A stretch of DNA of 64,000 nucleotides from Achromobacter sp. MFA1 R4 (GCF_900156745.1 NZ_LT707065.1:434001-498000); one strand, 5' to 3'. Shown: positions 1-8,300, counted from the stretch's first letter. Made by a program: numbers and translations. The notes: generated by a model from the letters alone, not told the origin.

Positions 1-2
1 GC

Positions 3-560
3 GATCCAGACGCGATCGTGGATTTGACTCTGCCGGGCTTCATCGACGTGAGCGATAAACAAATTGTTGACGATCCTGATCTAGTGAGCGATGCGTACGG
101 CTTCGTGCCGCATGTCGAGGCCTTCTACAGGACCGGGAAAGACATGCCCTATGAGCACTTTTTCGGCGACGACGGCGCCCCCCGTCCGGGCGTAAAGCCT
201 AATGCAGTGTCCATCGCCATTCCCCGGGACGACGTCGAAAAGCTGTACCGAGACCGCAAGCGTGCCATCGAGCTCGACGATCCCGCGTTGGAGCCGGAGC
301 CAGCGACCGCCGACGCCAACACCGTTATCGTGGACGTGCGCCTCTCGCGAGAGCTTCACACCACCATCCGACAGTTGTTGCGCCAGCTCAACGGCTCGCA
401 CCAGGTCAAGATAGAGCAAGGCTGCACACATGGCCTGCTAACCGTTGCGGGTGCGCTGGAAATGCTTGCGGAAGACCTCGGCATGGTCGGGAGCCGGCCC
501 GGTTCCTGGGAAGGCTCAAACATGGCCCAGGTGCTCGCTTCACACGGCTACGACAATTGA
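3..560 (+). CDS. C-terminal part of a hypothetical protein, cut by the window edge
   Basis: The frame is open from the first complete codon of the window and ends with TGA at 558-560, so the gene starts outside the window. An in-frame GTG at position 18 has no convincing ribosome binding site. The visible 186 or so residues are acidic. They contain a middle linker rich in Glu, Pro and Ala followed by a compact region beginning VIVDVRLSRELHTTIRQLL. I recognise no family. A strong terminator follows about 100 bases downstream, so this is probably the last gene of a rightward operon. The function is unknown. Confidence 0.6.
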   Translation, partial: DPDAIVDLTLPGFIDVSDKQIVDDPDLVSDAYGFVPHVEAFYRTGKDMPYEHFFGDDGAPRPGVKPNAVSIAIPRDDVEKLYRDRKRAIELDDPALEPEPATADANTVIVDVRLSRELHTTIRQLLRQLNGSHQVKIEQGCTHGLLTVAGALEMLAEDLGMVGSRPGSWEGSNMAQVLASHGYDN

Positions 561-657
561 GCGGCATCCTCGCCGGGCTCGCCCACACTGGCACATGCAC
601 GCCTGCCCCGGCAGGAGTGCCTTCGTGGAGAACTGACCGCCCCCTGTCGAGGGCAAA

Positions 658-687
658 AAAAAACCCTCGAACGAATCGAGGGTTTTC
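658..687 (+). terminator. Rho-independent terminator
   Basis: A perfect inverted repeat (ACCCTCGA, 5-base loop, TCGAGGGT) is flanked by an A run on the left and TTTT on the right. It can work in both directions: it ends the rightward gene finishing at 560 and the leftward pair of small membrane genes ending at 699. Confidence 0.85.
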
Positions 688-698
688 CGGGCGACGTG

Positions 699-827
699 TC
701 ACGCTGGATGGTGACCCGACTCGCGCTGTTTCTCACGGTCAGTCTTCACGACGTTGTTGGCGACGAACAGGCCGAAACCAACGACGGCCGCGAGGACGCC
801 AAGCATTACAGCGGTTCCGAGATCCAT
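699..827 (-). CDS. Small single-pass membrane protein (42 aa)
   Basis: The start at 827 is chosen over a longer upstream reading because AAGGAGA lies 5 bases before this ATG. The product begins MDLGTAVMLGVLAAVVGFGLFV, one membrane helix at about residues 6-24, followed by a short charged tail with several Lys, Arg and His. It lies 1 base downstream of another small membrane gene (829-1173), and the two are probably co-transcribed. No family is recognised. Confidence 0.6.
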   Translation of the reverse strand: MDLGTAVMLGVLAAVVGFGLFVANNVVKTDREKQRESGHHPA

Positions 828-828
828 A

Positions 829-1173
829 TCAGTCTCCTTGCTTCGTGCCGTAGAACAAACTGGCCAGAGCCAATGATAGCACCATCCCAAGGGACAGCCC
901 AACCAACTTTACGTACAACACCCACGTTGCCGCACCCCAGTTTGTTTCAAACGCCACAGTAGCGGCACCGACACAACTGGCGATCGCAACACCCACAAAG
1001 AACTGGCCGAAGGCCTCTCTTTGCTTGCCTACGGGGTAGGTCAACGAGCGCCAAAGAGGCCCAAACAGGTTCCTTTTCAGGTTGCCGAACATCTCCCGCG
1101 TGGGCGGGTGGTAGAACTCCGCCACTAGCCACATTAGGGCCAGGGGGCTGAGAATCAAGAACGCAATAAGCAT
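829..1173 (-). CDS. Hypothetical membrane protein (114 aa)
   Basis: The start at 1173 follows TAGGAGGGG at a good distance; the 12 extra upstream codons are rejected. A first hydrophobic segment spans about residues 1-18, a basic hydrophilic stretch (REMFGNLKRNLFGPLWRSL) sits in the middle, and two further membrane helices occupy about residues 55-105. No known domain is evident. It leads a two-gene leftward unit with the 42-aa membrane protein, next to the anti-restriction gene. Confidence 0.6.
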   Translation of the reverse strand: MLIAFLILSPLALMWLVAEFYHPPTREMFGNLKRNLFGPLWRSLTYPVGKQREAFGQFFVGVAIASCVGAATVAFETNWGAATWVLYVKLVGLSLGMVLSLALASLFYGTKQGD

Positions 1174-1289
1174 CACCCCTCCTAGATACAGATAGTAACA
1201 TCCGCGCACGCACGAGGCCCGTGCGGTGCCGGAATCTCTCTCAGTAGCCCTAGGTCGTCTTCATGCCCCGGTGGCTGGCTCCCGCCAAT

Positions 1290-1322
1290 AAAAAACCCGG
1301 TTCCAGAATGGAACCGGGTTGG
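1290..1322 (-). terminator. Rho-independent terminator of the anti-restriction gene
   Basis: An 11-bp stem (AACCCGGTTCC / GGAACCGGGTT) with a 6-base loop is followed on the minus strand by TTTTTT. It lies directly after the stop of the KlcA/ArdB gene. Confidence 0.9.
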
Positions 1323-1324
1323 GG

Positions 1325-1762
1325 TCAGTCAATGGCCTGGAGGATCTCGCGCGCCTCAGCATGGCCGCACGCGAAATCTCGCAGAGCCATGTACAGGTCG
1401 AGATGGTTTTCCTGTTGGCTTTGGCACGCAAGCGCGTAGAAGCCAAAAAGGCACGCAATGATGCCCGCCGCCTCCACCGATACCTCGCCGCTATAGCCGT
1501 TCATCGCCTGCACGACGCGAACGCGCTCCTTCTGCATGGAGGGCACCATGAAGAAGCCCCCATTCGACAGCTCGAAAAACTCCCAATAGCCGCCGCGGTA
1601 TTCGCTGCACAGCATTTCCATGTGGTTGTACACCTGCGCCTCGCCGATCATGAGGTACCGGAGGCCAGGCCCAAAGTACTTGGGAAGGATCGACAGTCGT
1701 CGATCCCCAGACACCTTAGTCGCCTGGATGACGTCCGTACCCTCTTCAACTGCTGCATTCAT
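1325..1762 (-). CDS. klcA: Anti-restriction protein, KlcA/ArdB family
   Basis: The 145-residue product carries the conserved KlcA/ArdB block (LMIGEAQVYNHMEMLCSEY, then GGYWEFFELSNGGFF) and the C-terminal LRDFACGHAEAREILQAID, and it has the usual family length. Family members inhibit type I restriction enzymes in vivo when a plasmid or ICE enters a new host. The ATG at 1762 is preceded by GGAGAGAG; a longer upstream reading has no such site. It is a single gene followed by its own terminator and divergent from an SOS-box gene. I recognise the family with confidence; the choice between the names klcA and ardB is arbitrary. Confidence 0.88.
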   Translation of the reverse strand: MNAAVEEGTDVIQATKVSGDRRLSILPKYFGPGLRYLMIGEAQVYNHMEMLCSEYRGGYWEFFELSNGGFFMVPSMQKERVRVVQAMNGYSGEVSVEAAGIIACLFGFYALACQSQQENHLDLYMALRDFACGHAEAREILQAID

Positions 1763-1892
1763 ACTCTCTCTCCAAAAGGTCCGGCGGAATGCCGGGTTGC
1801 CGATTGAAGGGATGTGGTCTGCATTCCTCGGTGGATGCCTTGGCACGCCCTACCCCCGAAAAAAAGCGCCTGGAATGGACGGAATGGCAGTC

Positions 1893-1912
1893 TACTGTAT
1901 ATTTATACAGTA
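1893..1912 (+). promoter_or_regulatory. LexA (SOS) box
   Basis: The 20-base site TACTGTATATTTATACAGTA matches the classical LexA consensus (CTGT-N8-ACAG core with TA flanks) at 19 of 20 positions. It ends 14 bases before the ATG of the gene at 1927, leaving just room for the GGAGA ribosome binding site. LexA bound here would block that gene. The divergent anti-restriction gene starts about 130 bases to the left and could also be affected. Confidence 0.85.
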
Positions 1913-1926
1913 ATGGAGACTCTGTT

Positions 1927-2283
1927 ATGCCCCACGACAAACATCCGCCCCCCTTGACGTTCGCCCAGATCAGGGCACTTTTCGACGCTGATCCAACGGA
2001 TGCCGCCCGCGCATACTGTTGGGAGATTGCGCGGCTTCACGCCCATCTCCTTGAGGCCTTTCGGGTCTATGAGTACTGCCAGGAAATGTGGCAAGAGGCC
2101 GTGCGCAACGGCGAACAGATGAAGGTGATGCCCGGCTCCCTGCTACTGATGGAACACAAATCAGCGCTGCTACGGGAACCCTGCGTGCAGGCCCGTCTTG
2201 ATGAGCAATGGAAGGACCGGGACAAGCCGTTCACGAGGTACTACCCGGTCAGAGATCTGGATCAGCGCCCAGACCGTGTCTGA
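1927..2283 (+). CDS. Small SOS-controlled hypothetical protein (118 aa)
   Basis: The start at 1927 follows GGAGA with 7 bases of spacing. The first 46 codons of the longer frame are rejected because they would run through the LexA box. The product is hydrophilic and probably mostly helical, with many Trp, Tyr and Arg residues and motifs such as ARAYCWEIARLHAHLLEAFRV. No signal peptide, membrane segment or known domain is visible. Its near-perfect LexA box implies expression only after DNA damage or entry of single-stranded DNA. The function is unknown; an accessory role in DNA repair or ICE induction is a guess. Confidence 0.65.
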   Translation: MPHDKHPPPLTFAQIRALFDADPTDAARAYCWEIARLHAHLLEAFRVYEYCQEMWQEAVRNGEQMKVMPGSLLLMEHKSALLREPCVQARLDEQWKDRDKPFTRYYPVRDLDQRPDRV

Positions 2284-2406
2284 CGCCTACTGCTGGTGCT
2301 GGCCATCGTTGACCTCCATTCCGCTCGGAGCTGACCGGCATGCTTGAGCTGACCAGCGGCAGCATGCGACCCACAGCCGTCCTTCAGATACCCGGCAGTT
2401 TCTATC

Positions 2407-3384
2407 CTAGCCGGCATGTCGGGGTGCTTGTGATCGGCCTAGTTTCGGAATCAATCGAACATAGACCAGTTCGCTGACCAATTCGACAATAGTTTGGGTC
2501 ACGATGACCGCAGGCAAAAGCGGTACGGCGCCGGGCACCGCAAGAGCTAGAGGCAAAACCACCAGCGAATTGCGCGTCGCCGCACTGAACGCTATGGACC
2601 GGCCAGCAGGGGCCTCCAATCCAAAGCCCTTTGCGACTATCCATCCCACAACGGGAGCGATTGCGGCAAATGCGATGTAGACAGGGATGACTCGCACGGC
2701 ACTGTCGATGGCGTTACCCAACTGCGGAAGTACGGCCGCCACGACGACGAACAAAACTAGCGCCGTTGCGGGTACCGGTGCAAGTCCAAGGCTGCCGGCT
2801 ACGCGGCTGCCCATGGTGCTGCGAGCAGCCCAAGCCTGTACAAGACCCGCCAAGACGAGAGGTACCACAATGAGCCATGCGAAGGCCTCGACGAACGGAC
2901 CCACGCGAATCAGTTCTGCAGATGCCTTGCCCATGAACATATTCAGATAGAGGGGCAGTAACGCCATCTGCAGCAGTAGCAAAGCAGGAGTGGCGGCAAG
3001 TAGGAGCCTTGCGTCAGCACGGCCTAGGTGAGAAAACGTCACGACATAGTCGATGCATGGCGTCAGGAGCACAAGCAGCACGCCCAGCCGGACCATCGGA
3101 TCCTCGGGAAGGAAAGGCACCAAACCCGATATGACGAGAGGGATGGCCAAGAAATTCGCGCAGAGTAGCGCCCCAAGGAAGCGCACCCTTGTGAATGCTC
3201 TTCGCAATTCCGAAATCGGAACTTGCAAGAAGGTCACGAAGAGCATGAAAGCAAGTGTGGGATTGATCAGTGGCTCGAGCCCGCCGCTGTTCGGTATTGC
3301 GAAGGCGCAAAGCACCGCTATAAAGATTGCGGCGGAGTAGATAGATACCTGATGGATCTCCAGGCGATCTCGAAGCTTAGGCAT
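2407..3384 (-). CDS. ACR3/bile-acid-symporter family transporter (arsenic-resistance type)
   Basis: The product is a 325-residue polytopic membrane protein with about ten hydrophobic helices. The segment LLTPCIDYVVTFSHLGRADARLL resembles the Cys-containing fourth helix of ACR3 arsenite exporters and their BASS relatives. The family moves arsenite or organic anions across the inner membrane. It is the last gene on the left of the metal and redox cargo (DsbA, DsbB, CDF, Czc), which makes a metalloid or anion efflux role reasonable. No arsR or arsC lies nearby, so the substrate is uncertain. The ribosome binding site before the ATG is weak. Confidence 0.7.
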   Translation of the reverse strand: MPKLRDRLEIHQVSIYSAAIFIAVLCAFAIPNSGGLEPLINPTLAFMLFVTFLQVPISELRRAFTRVRFLGALLCANFLAIPLVISGLVPFLPEDPMVRLGVLLVLLTPCIDYVVTFSHLGRADARLLLAATPALLLLQMALLPLYLNMFMGKASAELIRVGPFVEAFAWLIVVPLVLAGLVQAWAARSTMGSRVAGSLGLAPVPATALVLFVVVAAVLPQLGNAIDSAVRVIPVYIAFAAIAPVVGWIVAKGFGLEAPAGRSIAFSAATRNSLVVLPLALAVPGAVPLLPAVIVTQTIVELVSELVYVRLIPKLGRSQAPRHAG

Positions 3385-3523
3385 GGCAGAATGCAGTGAG
3401 AGTGAAATTTGCGGCCGTGTGAAAGACTTCCCGGCACTGCACGCAGTGTACGTTCATCTCCATCTAGGCTGAGATATTGAAGTCGGTCTGAATGCCCCGG
3501 ATGGGCGTCCAGCTTCACAATGA

Positions 3524-4183
3524 CTATTTCTTGCTTCCTTGTCGCGCATGCTCAATCGCGGCTGAAAGGTCCTGCGGCGTTAGCTTGCCCAAGCGAGTTC
3601 CATTCACAAAGAACGTCGGCGTACCTTTGATGCCCGCCGCATTGGCGTCTGCCTCGTCTGCCCTGATGAGCGCGCTGATCGCAGGATCATGCATGTCTCC
3701 TCGCGCCTTTTTCTCATCCAGGCCCGCCTGCACCGCGGCGCGCCAAGCGGCGGCGACCTCGGGATCATCGTGCCACTCGGGCTGAGCTTTAAGAATCGCT
3801 TCCAATACGGGTTCGAATAGGCCCTGCCGACGTGCAGCTTCGAGCATCCGGACGGTTTCCTCAGATCCCTTGTGAAACAGCACATAACGCATGACGACCC
3901 GGACCTCGTTCGGATACTTGCTCAAGATCTGTTTGACGTAAGGGTAGAAAGCACGGCATCCCTCGCAGGAGGGATCGAAGAACTCCACGACAGTGACAGG
4001 AGCATCGAATTGTCCGATTACCGGGGAATGAAACCGCACCAGCGTCGCAGCTCCCGGCGAATCCGTTCCGGACTGGTCGGCCCCGCGCGCGGGCACGTCC
4101 GCCGGCCGCGTGTAAAAAGCGGCGAAGGCAAAGATAGCGATCGAGGCAACACTGATGGATATGACAAGAAGGCGTCGATTCAT
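3524..4183 (-). CDS. DsbA-family thiol oxidoreductase, membrane-anchored
   Basis: The 219-residue product has an N-terminal membrane anchor or signal (residues 4-22), a thioredoxin-like fold beginning PVTVVEFFDPSCEGC with the active-site pair Cys73-Cys76, and a cis-Pro loop GTPTFFVNG near the C-terminus. It fits the DsbA/BdbD group that oxidises exported proteins. The start at 4183 overlaps the dsbB stop by four bases (ATGA), so the two are translationally coupled and should act as an oxidase and its quinone-linked partner. Client proteins may be the neighbouring periplasmic metal-resistance proteins, which is an inference. Confidence 0.85.
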   Translation of the reverse strand: MNRRLLVISISVASIAIFAFAAFYTRPADVPARGADQSGTDSPGAATLVRFHSPVIGQFDAPVTVVEFFDPSCEGCRAFYPYVKQILSKYPNEVRVVMRYVLFHKGSEETVRMLEAARRQGLFEPVLEAILKAQPEWHDDPEVAAAWRAAVQAGLDEKKARGDMHDPAISALIRADEADANAAGIKGTPTFFVNGTRLGKLTPQDLSAAIEHARQGSKK

Positions 4184-4629
4184 TTGTTGGTGTGATGACG
4201 GACAAGGAAGAGGGAAATGACAATCAAAGCGAAAGCGAGCAGCGACACAAAGGGTAGGGGTATGGAACCGAGGATTGCCATCTCTGCCCCGGAGCAAGAA
4301 GTATCTGCCGAGCAGGAGACGATCTCCGGTTCAATCACTCCCCAGTACAACAAGGTGTGATAGCCGGCGAATCCCGCGCCGATCACGGCCAGCGGCATGG
4401 CGTAGCGCCAACCGTCATGGTCTCCTCTATAGCTAGCGACCCCTAGCACTAGTGCTAAGGGGAACATGAATATCCGCTGGTACCAGCACAACACGCACGG
4501 CGTCCTGCCCATTACCTCGCCGATGAATACTGCCGACAGCGTCGCAACCAAGGCTGTTATCCAACCTATGGTCAGCCAAATGGTGGCGACCCTAGAATGA
4601 CGCGTGGTTTGCTTTGAAACGCTCGTCAC
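4180..4629 (-). CDS. DsbB/BdbC-family disulfide bond formation protein
   Basis: The product has 149 residues and four predicted membrane helices. It carries the first periplasmic cysteine pair in TPCVLCWYQR (Cys45, Cys48), the hallmark CxxC of DsbB/BdbC, and a second pair in SCSADTSCSG. DsbB reoxidises DsbA and passes electrons to quinone. It lies directly upstream of the DsbA-like gene with an ATGA overlap. The pair is separate from the transfer-region Dsb protein at 50.5 kb, so this element carries at least two periplasmic thiol systems. Confidence 0.88.
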   Translation of the reverse strand: MTSVSKQTTRHSRVATIWLTIGWITALVATLSAVFIGEVMGRTPCVLCWYQRIFMFPLALVLGVASYRGDHDGWRYAMPLAVIGAGFAGYHTLLYWGVIEPEIVSCSADTSCSGAEMAILGSIPLPFVSLLAFALIVISLFLVRHHTNK

Positions 4630-4849
4630 CGCAAGCTCCTATCAATACACAGGGGAGGGCAGTAGCCCGAGTACTTCAATGTCCGTGAGCAGTCGTGCTT
4701 GTGAAGTGAGAACCGGAATAGCTTTCGAGCGCGCATGTTGGCGGCAAACTTCAAACCTGACAATTGGCCTTGTGAAAGATTGAAAGTCCTCGATTTGCAA
4801 GGTGCTCCCCGTTGAACAATCGCTTGCGAATCATGAGGCATTTCTCGGA

Positions 4850-5482
4850 TCAAGAGGCATTCGAGGGGGGCTCTTCTCCGGCTTCGGCTGCGTCGCTGAG
4901 AATTTCCCGCCCACCTTTGGCAGCAATTGCCGCCACCACCAACCCAAGAATCAGGTCTGGCACGTTCGATCCCGACCACATCACAAGTGCTCCGGACAAG
5001 ACGATCGCGAGATTCACGATCGAGTCGTTGCTAGTGAATATGGCCGAAGCCTTGAAATTCACGTCTTCCCCCCGATGACGCTTCAACAGGCGTAGGCATA
5101 TGAGGTTTAATGCGGCGTTGATTGCCGCCATTACCATCATGGCAGGGCCAATCGGCGGTTCGCCACCAAAGAAGCGGCGGAGCACCTCCACAAGCAACAT
5201 TATTGCCAGGCCGATCAGCAACCACCCGGAAAGACGGGCCGCTCGGACCTTGATTTCCCGCGCCCGCCCTACTGCATAAAGGCTAACTCCGTACACCGAT
5301 GCGTCTGCCAAGTTGTCCAGTGCGGCGCCTATCAGCGCGGTCGAGGACGCCCACAGACCAACGCCTGCGCCGACGATACTCTGCGCGAGATTAATTAGCA
5401 GCACCAACGTCAGGGTACGGCGGTCCTCTGACTCGTTGGAGTCGAGATTTTGTGCCCTGTCTTGGGCGCAGTTCTCACTCAT
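4850..5482 (-). CDS. Cation diffusion facilitator-like transporter lacking the C-terminal domain
   Basis: The product has 210 residues and about five or six membrane helices. The helices ALDNLADASVYGVSLYAV and FTSNDSIVNLAIVLSG carry the Asp and Asn residues expected in the metal site of CDF proteins. It resembles the CzcD/DmeF-type transmembrane domain but ends right after the last helix, without the usual cytoplasmic dimerisation domain. The start follows AAGGAGAG. A promoter with CadR/PbrR spacing lies 45 bases upstream, supporting a role in Cd, Pb, Zn or Co export. Confidence 0.75.
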   Translation of the reverse strand: MSENCAQDRAQNLDSNESEDRRTLTLVLLINLAQSIVGAGVGLWASSTALIGAALDNLADASVYGVSLYAVGRAREIKVRAARLSGWLLIGLAIMLLVEVLRRFFGGEPPIGPAMMVMAAINAALNLICLRLLKRHRGEDVNFKASAIFTSNDSIVNLAIVLSGALVMWSGSNVPDLILGLVVAAIAAKGGREILSDAAEAGEEPPSNAS

Positions 5483-5526
5483 AGATCTCTCCTTGATGCC
5501 GCCACTGGAAAGCGTCGGTAACGCTA

Positions 5527-5557
5527 ATTACACGCCCTAAACGGGGTGGAGGGTCAA
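5527..5557 (-). promoter_or_regulatory. MerR-family (CadR/PbrR-type) promoter and operator
   Basis: On the minus strand TTGACC (-35, 5552-5557) and TGTAAT (-10, 5527-5532) are separated by 19 bases, the over-long spacer typical of MerR-activated promoters. The spacer holds the dyad ACCCT-N11-AGGGCGT, with the same arm sequence and N11 spacing as known CadR/PbrR operators. It drives the CDF-like gene at 5482. No merR-type gene lies nearby. Confidence 0.8.
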
Positions 5558-5746
5558 GATGTGCAGTCGCCGAATGGGCTGCCTTGTGTGGTGACCGCCC
5601 AGGCCGGCTTTGTAGATCGCTTGGATATCCTTGGATAGAGTCGATTTCCGCGTCCAAGCGGTTAGGTCGTTGGCTTATCGTTGGCTGCCGTCGTCAACCG
5701 GATTTGCCCTACGTTATCGGTCCGTCTCGGTTCTGAGGTTTTATAA

Positions 5747-7144
5747 TTAGATGGGTGTAGAAGGCTTCCGAGCAGCATTCGACCTGAGAGAGTTGGTGAT
5801 TTCCAGTTCACATTCCGGGCACGGCACGTCGATTCTGAAACCTATTGTCGTGTGCCGGCCGGCCGACTGTGCAAAAGTAGTGCCGCCATGCATGCGGGCA
5901 ATGGCGGCGACAATGGCAAGTCCCAGGCCGTGATGATTTGCTTCAAATTCACGGGAACTGTCGGTTCGATAAAAGCGGTAAAAAAGTCGCGGTAAGTGCT
6001 CGGGCGAGATCGGCACGCCTTCATTACACACGGCTAACACCACCTCACCGACTTTCTCGTTCGACAGGCTGATCTTTATAACGCTTCTCGCAATGGCATA
6101 ACGGATAGCATTTGAAAGCAGGTTGGAAACCGCCCGCTGGAATAGCGGTCTGTCTATCCGCGAAGCCGCATCGCCTTCTACGACAATGGATACGCCAGCC
6201 TCCAGGGCTTCGGCCTCATGGTACTGGCTCACTTCATGCACAATCGCTGCAATACTGTGTTCCCATGCCCCCCTGACCCTAGCACCTCGATCGGCCTGCG
6301 ATAGGAAAAGCATGTCTTTCACGATGCTGGACAGCCGTTCCAATTCTTCGAGATTCGATCCCAAAATATCCAGCAGCGCGTCTCGGTCGGGACGTGTCCG
6401 CAGGGCAAGCTCCGTTTCACCGATCAACGTGGTGAGCGGCGTACGCATTTCGTGGGCCACATCGGCATTGAAGCCTTCCATTTGAATGTAAGCGCGCTCC
6501 AATCGCTGCAATACTGCATTGAACTGGCGCACGAGGGGCAAGATCTCAATTGCTTGACCTGCCTCATTGAGGCGCTCGCCGATGCGGTCTGGTGAAAGTT
6601 TGGCGGCCTGTTGCGCGAGCGAGTCTACGGGCGTGAGCGCCATGCGCACAGTAATGGTTCCCATGGCAGCCACCACAAGCGAGCCTAAAAGGGCGCAGGC
6701 GAATAGCGTCCATGCTAGCCCCCTACGAAGCCGCACATCCTCCGAAATATCGAGAACCAATTTGGCGGTCAACGACCCGCCCCGCGTGCCTGGATGTGGC
6801 AAGGAGAACGATATGCTGCGTTCTCTATCGGCATCATTGTTCAACGGGTTGCCAAAGACGACTGGCTTTCCGTTAACTTCAAGTACCAGAGTAAACTCCG
6901 GGCGCCCGTAGAAAAAATCTTCGAGCTTGTGCTGCATCCTGGCTGAGTCGCCATCGGCGCCATTCTCCTCGACGACGTGACGAACCACTTCAACCTTCTG
7001 TTGCATCAGGGCGTCTTGGCGACGGGCGAGGTTTAGATTTGTCGCGTAATAGACCGCGATGCAGACCAAGCTGAGCGCTATGAAGGTTTGGATCGCGAGT
7101 CTTTGCGATAGCCAACGCCGTAGGGATCTAGGCTGTTTGCCCAC
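5747..7144 (-). CDS. czcS: Heavy-metal sensor histidine kinase (CzcS/CusS type)
   Basis: The 465-residue product has a membrane helix at 17-36, a periplasmic sensor of about 105 residues, a second helix at 143-164 followed by a HAMP linker, and a dimerisation box DVAHEMRTPLTTL with the phospho-accepting His231. The ATP-binding region includes NLLSNAIRYA (N box) and HHGLGLAIVAAIARMHGG (G box). The start is a GTG two bases after the stop of the response regulator. It should sense periplasmic Zn, Cd, Co or Cu and phosphorylate the regulator to induce czcCBA. The metal cannot be told from the sequence. Confidence 0.88.
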   Translation of the reverse strand: MGKQPRSLRRWLSQRLAIQTFIALSLVCIAVYYATNLNLARRQDALMQQKVEVVRHVVEENGADGDSARMQHKLEDFFYGRPEFTLVLEVNGKPVVFGNPLNNDADRERSISFSLPHPGTRGGSLTAKLVLDISEDVRLRRGLAWTLFACALLGSLVVAAMGTITVRMALTPVDSLAQQAAKLSPDRIGERLNEAGQAIEILPLVRQFNAVLQRLERAYIQMEGFNADVAHEMRTPLTTLIGETELALRTRPDRDALLDILGSNLEELERLSSIVKDMLFLSQADRGARVRGAWEHSIAAIVHEVSQYHEAEALEAGVSIVVEGDAASRIDRPLFQRAVSNLLSNAIRYAIARSVIKISLSNEKVGEVVLAVCNEGVPISPEHLPRLFYRFYRTDSSREFEANHHGLGLAIVAAIARMHGGTTFAQSAGRHTTIGFRIDVPCPECELEITNSLRSNAARKPSTPI

Positions 7145-7146
7145 AA

Positions 7147-7836
7147 TTAAATTTTCCGGACTTCCAGCACATAGCCCATACCGCGCACTGTGTGCAGCAA
7201 CTTGTTGTCAAACGGATCATCGACCTTGCCTCGTAGGCGGCGGATAGCGACTTCAACTACGTTGGTGTTGCTGTTGAAGTTCATGTCCCAAACTTGTTCG
7301 GCCAACTCGAGCCGTGACAGTACTTCTCCTTGCTTTCGCATTAGAAGCGTCAGAAGCGTGAACTCCTTTGCTGTCAGTTCTAAACGTTGTCCGTTTCGAC
7401 TCGCACGTCTGCGCAACAGGTCCAGATCAAGGTCTCCGACTCGAAGTAAGTTGGGGCTTTCGGCCTGCGGTGCCTGTCGGCCACTGCGCCGGACCAGCGC
7501 TAACACACGTGCAAGCAATTCCGACAACGCAAAGGGTTTGGACAGGTAGTCGTCTGCGCCTTCATGCAAGCCGTGCACGCGGTCTTCGAGCTTGTCCCTC
7601 GCCGTGAGCATGAGGACCGGAACCTGGCTGGTCTTCCGCAGTTCGTTCAGAATGCTAAGGCCGTCCATGCCGGGCAGCATGATGTCAAGAAGGACGAGAT
7701 CGTATTCGCTTTCTTGGGCAAGATGAAGACCGACACGGCCGTCGGTCGCGACGTCGACAACATAGTTGTGGTCTGTCAGCGCGCGTCTTAAATACTCGGC
7801 AAGCTTTTTCTCGTCTTCGATTACAAGAACTTTCAT
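7147..7836 (-). CDS. czcR: OmpR-family response regulator (CzcR/CopR type)
   Basis: The 229-residue product has a receiver domain starting MKVLVIEDEKKLAEYL with phospho-acceptor Asp51 (DLVLLDIMLPGMDG) and a C-terminal winged helix with the recognition region NTNVVEVAIRRLRGKVD. The length and motifs fit the CopR/CusR/CzcR group. The start at 7836 is chosen because the receiver fold begins exactly there; the 30-residue upstream extension is not needed. It forms an operon with the kinase gene, spaced by two bases, probably after the DUF4148 gene. Candidate binding sites lie at 8411-8451 in front of czcC. Confidence 0.9.
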   Translation of the reverse strand: MKVLVIEDEKKLAEYLRRALTDHNYVVDVATDGRVGLHLAQESEYDLVLLDIMLPGMDGLSILNELRKTSQVPVLMLTARDKLEDRVHGLHEGADDYLSKPFALSELLARVLALVRRSGRQAPQAESPNLLRVGDLDLDLLRRRASRNGQRLELTAKEFTLLTLLMRKQGEVLSRLELAEQVWDMNFNSNTNVVEVAIRRLRGKVDDPFDNKLLHTVRGMGYVLEVRKI

Positions 7837-7958
7837 GTTTGCCAATAGAGGAAAATGCCAGGAGCGGCAGTACAGTGAATATTCTATTCCAGGCATGACC
7901 CCCATCGATATCCATGACAGGGCCAAAGAGCGACGACCGGTCCAAACCTCAATCTGCC

Positions 7959-8300
7959 TTAGCCTGGCGTGTAGATCTGGTCAATACGAGCACGGTCCTC
8001 GGCGCTCATCGCTGCGGCCTCATTCTGCACATCTGCGCGCGTACGACCAGTCTCCTGTTTCGACCACCCAGGGCTAGCCACGTTTCTGTACGTCAAGGCC
8101 CAAGCGCGCTTGTCAGCCTTCGCTTCGGCCAGTTCCGCCTTGACCTGTTCGGCGGACTTTCCATCCGTTGCATGGCCCTGAGCGGTCTCATAGCCGATTT
8201 CGGTATTTGTTTGATGCCACGAGCCCGACGCCTGCGCGGCAGTTGACAACGAAAATGCTGCGGCGAGCGTGAGTACGATGCGGGTGGGATAGGTCAGCAT
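7959..8300 (-). CDS. DUF4148 periplasmic protein
   Basis: The 113-residue product begins with a clear signal peptide (cleavage expected after STAAQASG) and is followed by a small, Lys- and Ala-rich domain with KSAEQVKAELAEAKADKRA, typical of DUF4148 proteins of Burkholderiales. They often accompany metal-resistance genes, but their function is unknown. The start follows a GGAG-type site in front of ATG at 8300. It is divergent from czcC and probably heads the leftward unit with czcR and czcS. Confidence 0.75.
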   Translation of the reverse strand: MLTYPTRIVLTLAAAFSLSTAAQASGSWHQTNTEIGYETAQGHATDGKSAEQVKAELAEAKADKRAWALTYRNVASPGWSKQETGRTRADVQNEAAAMSAEDRARIDQIYTPG

